Positions 40,918 through 50,555 of a DNA stretch of 64,000 nucleotides are shown piece by piece. Both the position numbers and the translations under genes were made by a program. Source of the DNA: Asparagopsis taxiformis (lineage: Eukaryota; Rhodophyta; Florideophyceae; Bonnemaisoniales; Bonnemaisoniaceae); assembly GCA_030407315.1 (NCBI GenBank), contig JALQPE010002590.1, forward strand, positions 124,001-188,000, in the 5' to 3' direction. Under the pieces are notes generated by a model. It searched no databases. It had not been told where the DNA came from and saw nothing but the letters and a program-made list of their open reading frames with translations. Numbering within the stretch: position 1 is the stretch's first letter; each line of letters begins with the position of its first letter.

Positions 40918-42264
40918 TCACAATGGGCGTTGAGTGACTTGAAGATCGTCTAGCGCGGTTCGCAACTCGCGCACAATGCGAACTTGTACATCCGACGACA
41001 GATAGGCATGCATTGGAAGCGACAAAACAGTCTTGGATAGCATTTCAGCTGTAGCCAGTCTACCCCTTTGCGCCTCACCAATTTGTTTAAACACGGGTTG
41101 TGAATGGCAACAGACTGCATAATAAACGCCACATGAAACGCCACTGGCACGAAGTCTCTTCACGACAGCGTCTCTCTCCTGCACCTGCACAGTGTACACA
41201 GCGTAGACGCATCTCATTTCGCCGTCCTCGCGTCGAATGCGATCGTACGTCGGCAGAACGATGCGTCCATCCTCGCTCATGAGTCTATTGTAAGTCTCAG
41301 CAGCGGTGCGTCTACTCTGCAGGGCTTCATCAAAATATGACAACTTTGCAAGTAACACAGCAGCATGCACGGTATCTAACCGCGAATTGAGTCCAACAAG
41401 CTGATGACGACCATCCACCTTTCCGTGCACCCTCAACGCGCGCAAAGTCGCTGCCAATTTATCATTGCGAGTAAACACCGCACCGCCGTCACCGTAGCAC
41501 GATAGCGGCTTTGTCGGGAAGAAACTGGTCGTCGCCATGGTTGCATACGGGCTGGCGCACGACGGATACGCATGTCTATACGCGCCAAAACTCTGCGCAG
41601 CATCTTCGATAATGGCGATCCTGGTGTCGAAGCGAGCCTCTGCGCTATTGAGCACTTCGCGCATCGCCTTGAGATCGGGCATGAGGCCGAACAAGGAGAC
41701 GGCGATAACGGCACGGGTGCGCGGTGTGACGAGTTCGGAGAGCTTTGAAACGTCCATGAGATAGGTATCGCGCTCGACGTCGATGAACACCGGTGTGGCG
41801 CCGACGAGTGGGATGACTTCGGCGCTGGAGATCCAGGTGAACGGCACGGTGATGACCTCGTTTCCTGGACGGATTCCGAGCGCCATGAGGGACAATTGTA
41901 GGGCGGCTGTGCCGTCGGATACGGTGACACAGTGCACGTGTGAGGTATCGTCGGTGCGGAGATATTGAGAGAGCTCGTTTTCAAGCTGCGCGACTTGCGG
42001 TCCGAGAATGAATGTGCCCGCTTCGGCGACCTTGCCTATGGCGGCTACAATGGAATGGCCGTGTTGTCTGTACTCGGCGCGCATGTCGACCAGGGGAATT
42101 TTTCCGGCATTGTCGGTGCTCAACATTGCGGATTGGATCGAGCGATTGAGATCTGGCGAGTCGGCAACATGGGTTGGGAGGACTGCTGATGATGAGGCTA
42201 TACTGTATGGACCGAACTGGCAGTAGCATTGGAACATGGGCCAGTGCCATGATGTCGCAGACAT
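40918..42264 (-). CDS. sugar aminotransferase, DegT/DnrJ/EryC1 family (WbpE-like)
   Basis: PLP-dependent enzyme transferring an amino group to a nucleotide-linked keto-sugar. 448 residues in the frame, but the domain starts near residue 60 and an alternative ATG is at 42126. Motifs: GTFILGPQVAQLENELSQYL, SDGTAALQLSLMALGI, GNEVITVPFTWISSAEVIPL, IIEDAAQSFGAYR, FFPTKPLSCYGDGGA (Lys near residue 250, PLP site), RVHGKVDGRHQLVGLNSRLD and LSLPMHAYL. This block pattern is that of bacterial WbpE/WlbE, which make diamino-uronic acids for surface polysaccharide. The family is chiefly bacterial; in this nuclear genome the gene may derive from horizontal transfer. The N-terminal ~45 residues are not clearly a signal. 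Acceptor substrate unknown. Confidence 0.92.
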   Translation of the reverse strand: MSATSWHWPMFQCYCQFGPYSIASSSAVLPTHVADSPDLNRSIQSAMLSTDNAGKIPLVDMRAEYRQHGHSIVAAIGKVAEAGTFILGPQVAQLENELSQYLRTDDTSHVHCVTVSDGTAALQLSLMALGIRPGNEVITVPFTWISSAEVIPLVGATPVFIDVERDTYLMDVSKLSELVTPRTRAVIAVSLFGLMPDLKAMREVLNSAEARFDTRIAIIEDAAQSFGAYRHAYPSCASPYATMATTSFFPTKPLSCYGDGGAVFTRNDKLAATLRALRVHGKVDGRHQLVGLNSRLDTVHAAVLLAKLSYFDEALQSRRTAAETYNRLMSEDGRIVLPTYDRIRREDGEMRCVYAVYTVQVQERDAVVKRLRASGVSCGVYYAVCCHSQPVFKQIGEAQRGRLATAEMLSKTVLSLPMHAYLSSDVQVRIVRELRTALDDLQVTQRPL

Positions 42265-42565
42265 TTATTCTCCCTTGGCTATTCATTGTTTAACACTGTG
42301 CTATTGAAGGGAATGATTTGCGGAAAATGCGTCGGGGCACTTTTTCTTTCAACACATGTCCTGATCGGGTGCGCAAACTTTACAAAAATTGAACTTTAGT
42401 TTTGCCTTACAGCACACAATCCGGACGCAAACGAAGATTATCGATGTTGAAACAATGTCACGCTGCAATCTATATCCTTCTGACGCAATGCACAAGCAAA
42501 TTACTTGTACTTACAGCCTAGTGTACAATTTACACGTTCCCGTACATAATATATAATTCGACACA

Positions 42566-43822
42566 TTATTCTGATAAACTACTCGTCGGAATACCGTAAT
42601 CACTCTCCAACATGTTCTTCGTCGGCTTATCCAGGCTCGATCCAAACGACTTGCACAACACCACTCCTAGAAGCGACAGATCCGTTGTACCAGACGTCAG
42701 CAACGAAGCCGAAACAATATCTCCATTATCGACCAGAACAATGTGCACCGTGTCGCTACCCGACACCCGGTCGCTCCCATGAACAATAAAGATGTTCTGT
42801 CGTAGCGTGCTGATCAAAATTTGTCGCAATGATTTTGACGCAAAATTTGGCATAACTCGCGAATAAATCCCACCGCAATAGCTACGCAACGTATCCAACG
42901 TAGCATCTCTCGTCAGCGACAAACAATCCACCACATCAATTCCCTCCACACCTCCCCCGAGTCCCTTACACAGCCGTCTGAACCCCGCATCCGTAACAAA
43001 CGGCAGACCGCGTGCACAAACCTGAACCACTTTTGTGCAATACTTCCCAATGGCCGCGAAACTATCATCCGTCAATTGCGTGTTGTACGAAATAGCAATC
43101 AACTCTAGCGAGCGCCCGCATCCCAAAGCAAATTGCAACACACCTTCATCCGTTACATTCACACAATAGCTCACATCAAGCGTCTGCAATTTCGTGCACT
43201 TCCCAATCGCGTACATAGAAGCATTCCCGATATTCTCACATTGTCTCAACAACAATTTCGTCAACCGACTCGCCGAAGCCGCACAGAGCGCAATGACGCC
43301 CTCGTCTGTGATGGAAGAAACAAATGAGAGGTCAACGGAGCGCAAATTGTGCAGCCGATGCGCCATGGCGAACAACGAATGGTTTGTAATACCGGAGCAA
43401 CGTCGCAACACAAGCGTCTTCAGCGCATGCGCTGTATTTCTGCACAACGCGTCAACGACGTCGTCGTCCACCGCGCAGCTCGACAAACAAACGTTATCGA
43501 GCGAGCTGTAGAACGTGGACGACAACTTGCGACACACAGACGCCAGCGCTACCGTTTGCTGCAAATCGTGCTGCTGCACCATGGGCGGGTTCTCCGGCGT
43601 TCGGCAGTCGTTTTCGGAGTGCGTGACGCGGTACACAATGTCGAAAAGCACATCGTGCGGCAACGAAAGCAGGTTGATGGGCGCCGGGACACGCGCGCGG
43701 TGCGAGTGCGCACGAGTGGACGCGCTTGATTTGGGCACATGCGGCACGTAGGTGAGCAGCTTGCAACCGGTGATGAAGAGACGATGGAAAAGCTCAGAGA
43801 ACCATGCCATTGTGCGATGCAA
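42566..43822 (-). CDS. F-box / leucine-rich repeat protein
   Basis: 418 residues. An F-box starts near residue 50: LLSLPHDVLFDIVYRVTH, with VALASVCRKLSSTFYSSL about 35 residues on (an insert of polar residues separates the two halves). Residues ~100-280 are cysteine-type LRRs: NHSLFAMAHRLHNLRSVDLS, DEGVIALCAASASRLTKLLL, CTKLQTLDVSYCVNVTDEGVL, CGRSLELIAISYNTQLTDDS. This is the AMN1/Fbxl class that selects substrates for SCF ubiquitin ligase. The C-terminal ~120 residues (FIVHGSDRVSGSDTVHIVLV) are not LRR and not recognised. N-terminus short and hydrophobic (MAWFSELFHRLFITG). Confidence 0.82.
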   Translation of the reverse strand: MHRTMAWFSELFHRLFITGCKLLTYVPHVPKSSASTRAHSHRARVPAPINLLSLPHDVLFDIVYRVTHSENDCRTPENPPMVQQHDLQQTVALASVCRKLSSTFYSSLDNVCLSSCAVDDDVVDALCRNTAHALKTLVLRRCSGITNHSLFAMAHRLHNLRSVDLSFVSSITDEGVIALCAASASRLTKLLLRQCENIGNASMYAIGKCTKLQTLDVSYCVNVTDEGVLQFALGCGRSLELIAISYNTQLTDDSFAAIGKYCTKVVQVCARGLPFVTDAGFRRLCKGLGGGVEGIDVVDCLSLTRDATLDTLRSYCGGIYSRVMPNFASKSLRQILISTLRQNIFIVHGSDRVSGSDTVHIVLVDNGDIVSASLLTSGTTDLSLLGVVLCKSFGSSLDKPTKNMLESDYGIPTSSLSE

Positions 43823-44992
43823 AGATGATTGATGCGTGTGGGCGGATGCGCGGCGCAGGGCTGGACTGGACTGGGTTGGGATGGGCGCGGAATTGAAACT
43901 AGAGTGGTAGAGATTTATGTGAATTCAGACTAGATACATGCGTTTCGGATGAGCTCATGTTGTACAGTACTATAGCGATGTACTCTTGGGAGCGTGTCCC
44001 GAAGAATTTACCGTTTTTCTGGTGTTTCATAAGTGAGTATTTGTCATTCCGAGTACACGCGCAATGCAAGCGCAGTAGTGGGGCAGTCAACTTTCAAGCG
44101 TATGCGTACAATGTCGATATGTTGGATCATACAGCGCTGCATTGGTCCATGGATCTCGTTAATTTTGCGTCACTTTTCGTGCAGCACGTCAACAGTTCCT
44201 TATTTGTCACTTGGTTTTTCCGATCGAGCACGTGTAACACGCTTGTGTTGCCTAATTTGCTTCATCACTAGAGAGGTGTAGCAACCCTAATTTGGCTACT
44301 GCGCCTCATTTCATCATCGCGCAAGACACGACTGACCTATTCTCGAGTTTTCAACACGCGTTCTGTTCTCGCTGGCTGGACACCTAACCATGAAACCAGA
44401 CAAGGACGCCGCCTCTACAGACGCTTGTGCCGCCTTCTATGTTGTCTCCGCCCCCAAGCTCATTCACTGCTACCCAACACTGCATTGCGTGGGGTTCCCC
44501 TACCACTTCAATATAAACGTATCGCTTCCTCCCATCATCAGCTACTCTCTCTACCTTCGTGCTGCATCTACTGTTTGTCCTGTGATGGTTGCACTACGTG
44601 GATAATGCACTTCATCAACAATAGAACGGCGCCGTCCTTGATGTTACCCAGCCGGTTGGAACAGCACACCTACCTACCTGAGACCAAAGCGCACGAAAAC
44701 CCTTTCCCCTTTTTGATTTTATTTCGTTTTTAAAAGTATCCCAAAATATTTGGGCGATATTTGCAATCACATCAAACCATCAGCCTCGACCTAGTCCTCA
44801 ACCACAGGACACGCTGATAGAGATGCATCTCTGCTAAACAATTCACTCCCACTATCCGATTCAAATCGGCTACACCAACCACTCTCTTCTCCGCTCTACC
44901 TGCTCTCAACAACGATCCTTAATCAGCTCAACGAAAGCGCCAGCGTCAACAAAAATCTCACGAATCGAATCCACAGATAATCCCTTCCAAAA
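43823..44992. other. divergent intergenic region, no gene recognised
   Basis: About 1.17 kb between the F-box/LRR gene and the AMP-binding-like gene. Frames at 43957-44271 and 44390-44733 (104 and 102 codons) have no domain. The last ~240 bases are C/A-rich and look like a promoter/leader. Confidence 0.45.
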
Positions 44993-45994
44993 ATGAATCC
45001 AACTGCCCGTCAAATCGCGCTCACCCTCCGCTCGACCATGCGATCAGCGACCCGCTCCCAAATCAAAACAATCCGAAATGCAACCAACCTTGCAGCAAAA
45101 CACAAAAGTCGCACAATTGGTCAAGTACTCGCCTCCGCATCGGCAGCCAAGCCGTTAAAGGACGCCGTGAAATTCGCGCGCGCACCAGCCGATAAATCTA
45201 CAATTTGGACCTATAGCGATCTCAACAGGCACGTGAACGCCCTTGCAACAGGCCTAGAGGAGATGCAATACGCGCCCTCGGATAAGATCCTAGTTTTGCT
45301 CCCCGTGGAAAGCCCTGAATATGCGGTGACGCTGCTTGCAGCCTCCAAACTCGGCGTTTCCATAATCGTATGCGATCCGCCAGCAGACCCGATGAACGTT
45401 TCCATTGATACCATTGCCGATTCGTTGCGAAAGCACCAACCGAGGGCCTTGTTTATCGGCAAGGAATATTCATTTTCGCCACCCATACAGGACGATGATG
45501 GCGCCGTTGCTTCTGTAAACCCCATCGCGAACGCACTGGCTCCTGGCGCTGCCATTGCAGACTCCAAGGGCACCGCGGGTTTTGTGCCGCTTACCGGTAA
45601 GGCATTCCAAAGTGCTGAGCATCCTTATTTGGAACACGTTGTGCAAACAAGTGATGCAAATCTGCGTGGTACTATCACATTCAAATCTCTGCTTGTGTAT
45701 AGTGGAAAATCTCCGGCATCGGGGTCTGGTAATGATCCATTATTTGTGAGCGCAGCAACTGGTGAAACAGTTTCTGAAGCGCAGATTTTGACAGAGGCTG
45801 AGGCACTCGGATCTAAATTGGGTTTGTCTGCAAACCACGAGGAAAAGAGCGGCAAAGTGGTTATCAAACCAGCTGTGTCGACAAGTTCGGCTGTGGCGAT
45901 TGTTTCTGCAGTTATGCACGAGAGCTTGTGGCTGTCGCCAACTGAAGATAATGTCGGTCTTGTGTCATCAGAAGAGAACGCCTTAGTGGCTTAG
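44993..45994 (+). CDS. truncated AMP-binding (acyl-CoA synthetase-like) protein
   Basis: 333 residues. A basic N-terminal 30 residues (ARQIALTLRSTMRSATRSQIK) resembles an organelle presequence. Residues ~65-160 match the N-terminal subdomain of the ANL superfamily: IWTYSDLNRHVNALATGLEE, KILVLLPVESPEYAVTLLAASKLGVSI and ALFIGKEYS. The AMP-binding Ser/Thr/Gly signature and the C-terminal lid are absent; the rest is polar and unlike the family, and it ends with ENALVA. This looks like a degenerate or repurposed N-terminal piece, not an active enzyme. No following in-frame exon was found in the short downstream gap. Confidence 0.6.
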   Translation: MNPTARQIALTLRSTMRSATRSQIKTIRNATNLAAKHKSRTIGQVLASASAAKPLKDAVKFARAPADKSTIWTYSDLNRHVNALATGLEEMQYAPSDKILVLLPVESPEYAVTLLAASKLGVSIIVCDPPADPMNVSIDTIADSLRKHQPRALFIGKEYSFSPPIQDDDGAVASVNPIANALAPGAAIADSKGTAGFVPLTGKAFQSAEHPYLEHVVQTSDANLRGTITFKSLLVYSGKSPASGSGNDPLFVSAATGETVSEAQILTEAEALGSKLGLSANHEEKSGKVVIKPAVSTSSAVAIVSAVMHESLWLSPTEDNVGLVSSEENALVA

Positions 45995-46233
45995 ATTGTA
46001 AAGTTTATATCGTCAGTCTACAAATTCCATGTTGTGCAATGATCTGTGCGTGGAGCAGCGAATTCACTTGAATTATAGCAAGATATGATCTCGATGTGCG
46101 AGAAACGGATCTTGTTGTCTCGATTTTGTGCTATTGACACTGATCTGGCTTGGATGTCATGAATACTCTTGTCCAACTTGTTCGGAGCTTCTGCAGCGGG
46201 TACAAGTACAATTTACTTTTCATAAAGGCAACT

Positions 46234-46821
46234 CTAACAGAAGATGGGAACAACCATAATACTTCGACCAGACTTTACCTCAAGTTGTGCAATAATATCG
46301 TAGAGATGGCTATCCAAGTCTTCCTGAGCATCCATTGCTTCAACGAGATCGACAGCTAGCTTTGCGCCGGTCGCTGCATCTGTATGTGTGTCGCGCACTT
46401 CCAGATTGATGATATAGGCCGGGGCGAACACAGAAGGGCTTCGATTAGTGAGAAAGTCGTCCACGACAGTCTTAAAGACGCGTTCCTCAAACGTAATTAT
46501 AACATCAAAGCGTTCTCTAGCGTCACGCCATTGTTCCGGTGCTCTTTTAATCTTGGAATTTCTATCGAGCATGGTGAGGACACCATTACTAGTGTACAAA
46601 GCATTGTCCTTCTTCTGTAGTTCAGTTTTCATTTGTTCATAGGGCATGTTGAAGGGGAAAATGACTGGTTCCATGGCTGTGCGGCCTGGAAGCTTGACTG
46701 AGCTGCCGGTTCCATAGGATCGAACTGCGTAACCTCGCAAAGCCAGCTCTCTATGTGCTTCCATGCTTCTGTTTTGATTCGAAGCACAAACGCAGCAGAC
46801 GCGGAGACGACCGGCGCCCAT
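46234..46821 (-). CDS. SSU72: RNA polymerase II CTD phosphatase SSU72
   Basis: 195 residues, normal length. The active site is CASNQNRS near residue 13 (C-x5-R), and Asp-type residues lie in FDVIITFEERVFKTVVDDFL. VRSYGTGSSVKLPGR, ARERFDVIITFEERVF and INLEVRDTHTDA are the usual SSU72 blocks. Removes phosphate from Ser5/Ser7 of the Pol II C-terminal domain during termination and initiation; associated with CPF. Single exon. Lies back-to-back with TAF6 on the plus strand, sharing the 301-bp gap. Confidence 0.93.
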   Translation of the reverse strand: MGAGRLRVCCVCASNQNRSMEAHRELALRGYAVRSYGTGSSVKLPGRTAMEPVIFPFNMPYEQMKTELQKKDNALYTSNGVLTMLDRNSKIKRAPEQWRDARERFDVIITFEERVFKTVVDDFLTNRSPSVFAPAYIINLEVRDTHTDAATGAKLAVDLVEAMDAQEDLDSHLYDIIAQLEVKSGRSIMVVPIFC

Positions 46822-47122
46822 GATGTGTGGTGGACTCGGTTACTGGCGGGTTGCGGAGAGTGCGAGGAGTACAAAGCAAGGCGCTTGACGATGAAGAAGT
46901 GGGCTAATTTTTTCAAAAAAATTAAGGGAAAGGATCGTACCGTAGCACGACAGTGGCGTAGCAGCGGAGGAAATTTTGCTCTTTTCATTTTAACTGTTGA
47001 TCCGTTCAGATTTCAGCTTACCACAGCTCTCAACAGTCCACGTCGGCCATTGGGATGTAGGGAGCTGCCGTTCCGACATGACTCAACGGTGACATTCCTC
47101 ACCAATTCTGTCGGACTGCAAG
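46822..47122. promoter_or_regulatory. shared divergent promoter region of SSU72 and TAF6
   Basis: 301 bases between the two divergent starts; no motif recognised with certainty. Listed because the pair of Pol II factors faces outward from it. Inference from layout only. Confidence 0.35.
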
Positions 47123-48676
47123 ATGTCCTCTGTGGAGCAGTCGGGCAGCTCGCCTCCCGATGACATTGCTCGCCTAAGTACCGAGGCCGTTCGCGTCATT
47201 GCGCAGTCAGTACCCAACATGACCACCCTCACCGATGCCGCCGCCGCAGCGCTTGCCCCCGACGCCGAGTATCGTCTCCGCGAAATTGTACAGGATAGTA
47301 TCAAGTTTATGAAACATTCCAAGCGCGCGCGACTTATGCCCAACGATGTCAATGCAGCTTTGCGCTTGCGGAATGTGGAGCCAATTTACGGCTTTGGCAG
47401 CGCTGATGCAACTCTAACCCATCCTACAGGGAACGGTGTTTTGGCAAACAACCACCCCTTACCAGCCTCGACTAATTTGAGTGAGTCAAAGTCCAAGGGC
47501 GCCGCATTCAATCAAGTGGACGGCATACGAGACCTGTTTTTTGTAGAGGATTCAGAGGTCAACGTGAAGGCGCTGCTGGAAACCCCTGTACCTCCACTAC
47601 CACTAGAAATCACAGTTTCCTCTCACTGGCTGGCTGTCGATGGTGTTCAACCTGCAATATCGCAGAATCCAGCAAGGCATCAGTTGCAGTTATCCGAAAA
47701 TCATGACGCTGAAGTAGCCCAGTCTGATGCTGAGAAGAGCAAGATTAAGACTGAAGTCAAGCCCGTTTTGAAACACGTGCTATCACGAGAGCTTCAGCTT
47801 TACTACGATCATGTTACTGGCGCCTTCTTTGGCGATGACGCAGCACATTTGGACGCCTGTCTTGATTCTGTGGCGCAAGAACCAGGCCTCGTTCAGCTCT
47901 TGCCATACTTTACGCGATTCGTCCGAGAATCTGTTGTCAAGTCAGTTCGCAATCTACCACTACTTTTCTCACTTATGCGACTGGTCAACGCCATTCTTGA
48001 CAACGATGTGTTGCAACTCGAGAATTATCTTCACCAGTTATTGCCTGCTGTGATAACGTGTCTTGTGGGTAAGAGGTTATGCGAGAAGCCACGGGAAAAC
48101 CATTGGGCACTGAGAGACTACACGGCTAAATTGATTCGAAGGATTTGTGCAAGATACAGCAAAGACTATCTCAGACTGCAGCCGCGTATCACGAAGACTC
48201 TCGTTAGTGCACTATCCGACAGCAGGCGACCACTTACTACTCAGTATGGTGCAATAATTGGAACAGCCTCGCTAGGGCAGAAGGTTGTCGAGTCGCTGCT
48301 CCTTCCTGAACTTGCCAGCTATGGCTCTAAAGTAAGAAAACTTTTGGAAGATCCGGCTCAAAAACCAGTGCGGCGATTTGAGGCCGCGAAGGTGTTTGGA
48401 GCTCTTGCATGGGCTATGTCGATTCCATGGCTAGATCCGGAATCAGCAGCACGCTCGAAGGAATCATTATCGATGTCGCAGGCATCAGGTTCCGACAAGT
48501 TTGTAGTTTCGAAAGCCAAGTTATCTGAAGTACTTCCGAATTCAGAGCAGCTACAAGAAACTCTGTGGAATGAGTTTGGAGAAAAGCTGTATCCATGTGA
48601 TTGGGAACAACAAATGTCGGTGTCTGAAATGGCCAAATCTATTTCCGAGGCGGCACAGTCAATTAACTCGAAATAG
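47123..48676 (+). CDS. TAF6: TFIID subunit TAF6
   Basis: 517 residues. The histone-fold domain is at residues ~15-90: IARLSTEAVRVIAQSVPN, TLTDAAAAALAPDAEYRLRE, IKFMKHSKRARLMPNDVNAALR. A central domain (QLYYDHVTGAFFGDDAAH) and C-terminal HEAT repeats (VITCLVGKRLCEKPRENHWALRDYTAKLIRRIC and TQYGAIIGTASLG) are characteristic of TAF6. It pairs with TAF9 in TFIID and SAGA. Single exon. A linker (residues ~110-210) is low-complexity. C-terminus ends at AAQSINSK. Confidence 0.94.
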   Translation: MSSVEQSGSSPPDDIARLSTEAVRVIAQSVPNMTTLTDAAAAALAPDAEYRLREIVQDSIKFMKHSKRARLMPNDVNAALRLRNVEPIYGFGSADATLTHPTGNGVLANNHPLPASTNLSESKSKGAAFNQVDGIRDLFFVEDSEVNVKALLETPVPPLPLEITVSSHWLAVDGVQPAISQNPARHQLQLSENHDAEVAQSDAEKSKIKTEVKPVLKHVLSRELQLYYDHVTGAFFGDDAAHLDACLDSVAQEPGLVQLLPYFTRFVRESVVKSVRNLPLLFSLMRLVNAILDNDVLQLENYLHQLLPAVITCLVGKRLCEKPRENHWALRDYTAKLIRRICARYSKDYLRLQPRITKTLVSALSDSRRPLTTQYGAIIGTASLGQKVVESLLLPELASYGSKVRKLLEDPAQKPVRRFEAAKVFGALAWAMSIPWLDPESAARSKESLSMSQASGSDKFVVSKAKLSEVLPNSEQLQETLWNEFGEKLYPCDWEQQMSVSEMAKSISEAAQSINSK

Positions 48677-49097
48677 ACCGAGCACCTGTGTAAAAAGTGT
48701 ACAAAACCTAATAAGAGCGCAACCGAAAGCGTGGTATTGACTATGCGCATCTGAAGGATCCCGATGTTGGACATGTTTCTGTTTTCCTTCATGAGCAACA
48801 TGTAAGACAAGACCAAGATTCTATTCTAGGTGGGGAGGGACACATTATTCTGACGCTTAGCACTTGGTGAGTTCACACATCTCGTTATTTAGAATCCCAT
48901 CATAGTATTGTACAAACCAACATCAACTTTGCAACAGTTCATCACCTATCGACTCGTGAATGAGAATACACAGACCCGATGATGGGGATTCCATCACTTT
49001 TGGATATTACAATGCTTTGCAGACCATGGAAGACCTGTTCCGTTATCCCAAAACCGAGACTAGTTGCAACTCACACAGATCTGATGACGTCCGAAAC
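48677..49097. other. convergent intergenic region TAF6/LIAS
   Basis: About 420 bases holding the two 3' ends; nothing recognisable. Confidence 0.4.
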
Positions 49098-50234
49098 TCA
49101 TGCACTTTCACTTAGTGAAGAACGATTTCTGCGCTTCCGAATAAGTGACTCCAGGAAGAATTCACCAGCACGATATGAACTCCTCACCAATGGACCTGAA
49201 GCAACGTACGAAAATCCCATCTGCTCTCCCTCTACTTTCCATGCGTCAAATTCTTCTGGAGTTACCCACTGCTCAACCTTGAGATGTCTCTTCGAAGGGC
49301 GCAAATACTGGCCAAACGTGATTACCTCTACACCAGCGTTTAGTGCATCTCGCATGGTTTGGCGAATTTCTGCAGCATTTTCACCTACACCCAACATTAA
49401 CGATGTCTTTGTGACAACATCTGGCCGTACCTCTCGCGAACGTTCCAGCACGCGCATACTCTGAGCATAACCGGCACGCCTATCGCGAACGAATGGCTGC
49501 AAACGTTCTACGGTCTCAATGTTATGCGCAAATACATCAAGACCTGAAGTTACGACGCGATCAACGCAGTCCAAATCACCCTGAAAGTCTGGAGAGAGCG
49601 TCTCCACAAGCAGATCGTCCTGGAACTGCTTCAAATTACGCACCGTCTGTGCAATATGTTCGGAACCTCCATCCGGAACATCGTCGCGATCAACGCTCGT
49701 TAGTACAATGTACTTGAGTCCCCATTTGGACACAGCCTGGGCAACCTTGGACGGCTCAAGCGGGTCGAGCGGGGGAGGCGCCCTGGCAGTCTTGATATTA
49801 CAGAAGCGGCATCCACGGGTACAAGTATCACCCATGAGCATGATAGTCGCCGTACCGCCACCCCAGCACTCGCCAATATTAGGACAGCGAGCCTCTTCAC
49901 ACACGGTGGATAGACCAAGGCCGCGCAGTGAAGAACGAAGACGCTTGTATTCTTTTTGGGCTTCATGATCGCCCGGGGGGCGTACCTTTAGCCATGATGG
50001 TTTAGATGGGTCTTCGTAGGCATCGGTGCGCATAGGGGATACCATAGACGATGAGGCGCCTGGCATGAAGTTTGGAATGAAAGTTTGAGATTGCTCATTC
50101 TCTTCAGCGAGACGTTGTCGCAATTCATTGAGGCGTTGTCCATAGCGGGTTTTCACTGGTTCTTGCGGATTCACAGAGAAGGCTCTCCGAGCAATGGAGG
50201 AAGATAGAGGTTTCATAGTGGGACCGAAGACCAA
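49098..50234 (-). CDS. LIAS: lipoyl synthase, organelle-targeted
   Basis: 378 residues. Radical-SAM enzyme that inserts sulfur into octanoyl groups, making lipoyl cofactor. Basic N-terminal ~40 residues ([12 protein letters not shown]) suggest a mitochondrial presequence; plastid is possible. The auxiliary cluster motif is [13 protein letters not shown] and the radical-SAM motif [51 protein letters not shown] and [12 protein letters not shown] are further family blocks; [15 protein letters not shown] closes the fold. C-terminal tail [11 protein letters not shown] is basic. Single exon. Confidence 0.95.
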   Translation of the reverse strand: MVFGPTMKPLSSSIARRAFSVNPQEPVKTRYGQRLNELRQRLAEENEQSQTFIPNFMPGASSSMVSPMRTDAYEDPSKPSWLKVRPPGDHEAQKEYKRLRSSLRGLGLSTVCEEARCPNIGECWGGGTATIMLMGDTCTRGCRFCNIKTARAPPPLDPLEPSKVAQAVSKWGLKYIVLTSVDRDDVPDGGSEHIAQTVRNLKQFQDDLLVETLSPDFQGDLDCVDRVVTSGLDVFAHNIETVERLQPFVRDRRAGYAQSMRVLERSREVRPDVVTKTSLMLGVGENAAEIRQTMRDALNAGVEVITFGQYLRPSKRHLKVEQWVTPEEFDAWKVEGEQMGFSYVASGPLVRSSYRAGEFFLESLIRKRRNRSSLSESA

Positions 50235-50555
50235 AACTGAGATTACGTCTGACCAAAGTTGTAATCGAAATGATGAGGAATAATTTGCATAATGACGAGT
50301 GGATGGCAGGGAGCGCTGATGGAGGCCAAGCGCCGCCTACTTTCTGAACCATGCAATGAGAACGTATGACTTCATTTGGAAACTGTGAATGACATGTGTC
50401 ATACTTGTACATATTTCAGATCCGAAGATCTGAAGCTCAAATCTCTAAACCCATCGCGAAGAATTACCAAGTCATTGATGAGTTACACTGCGATTCCTTC
50501 CTAATTATTTTTTCCGCTATCATCTTCAGGCGCTGGTTTAACTCCATTTCTCGAC
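50235..50555. other. divergent intergenic region
   Basis: 321 bases between the lipoyl synthase start and the AsmA-like gene; no motif identified. Confidence 0.35.

Noticed and set aside
43957..44733. Two ~100-codon frames between the F-box/LRR and AMP-binding genes
   Set aside because: No domain; composition unlike neighbouring genes; no splice arrangement improved them.
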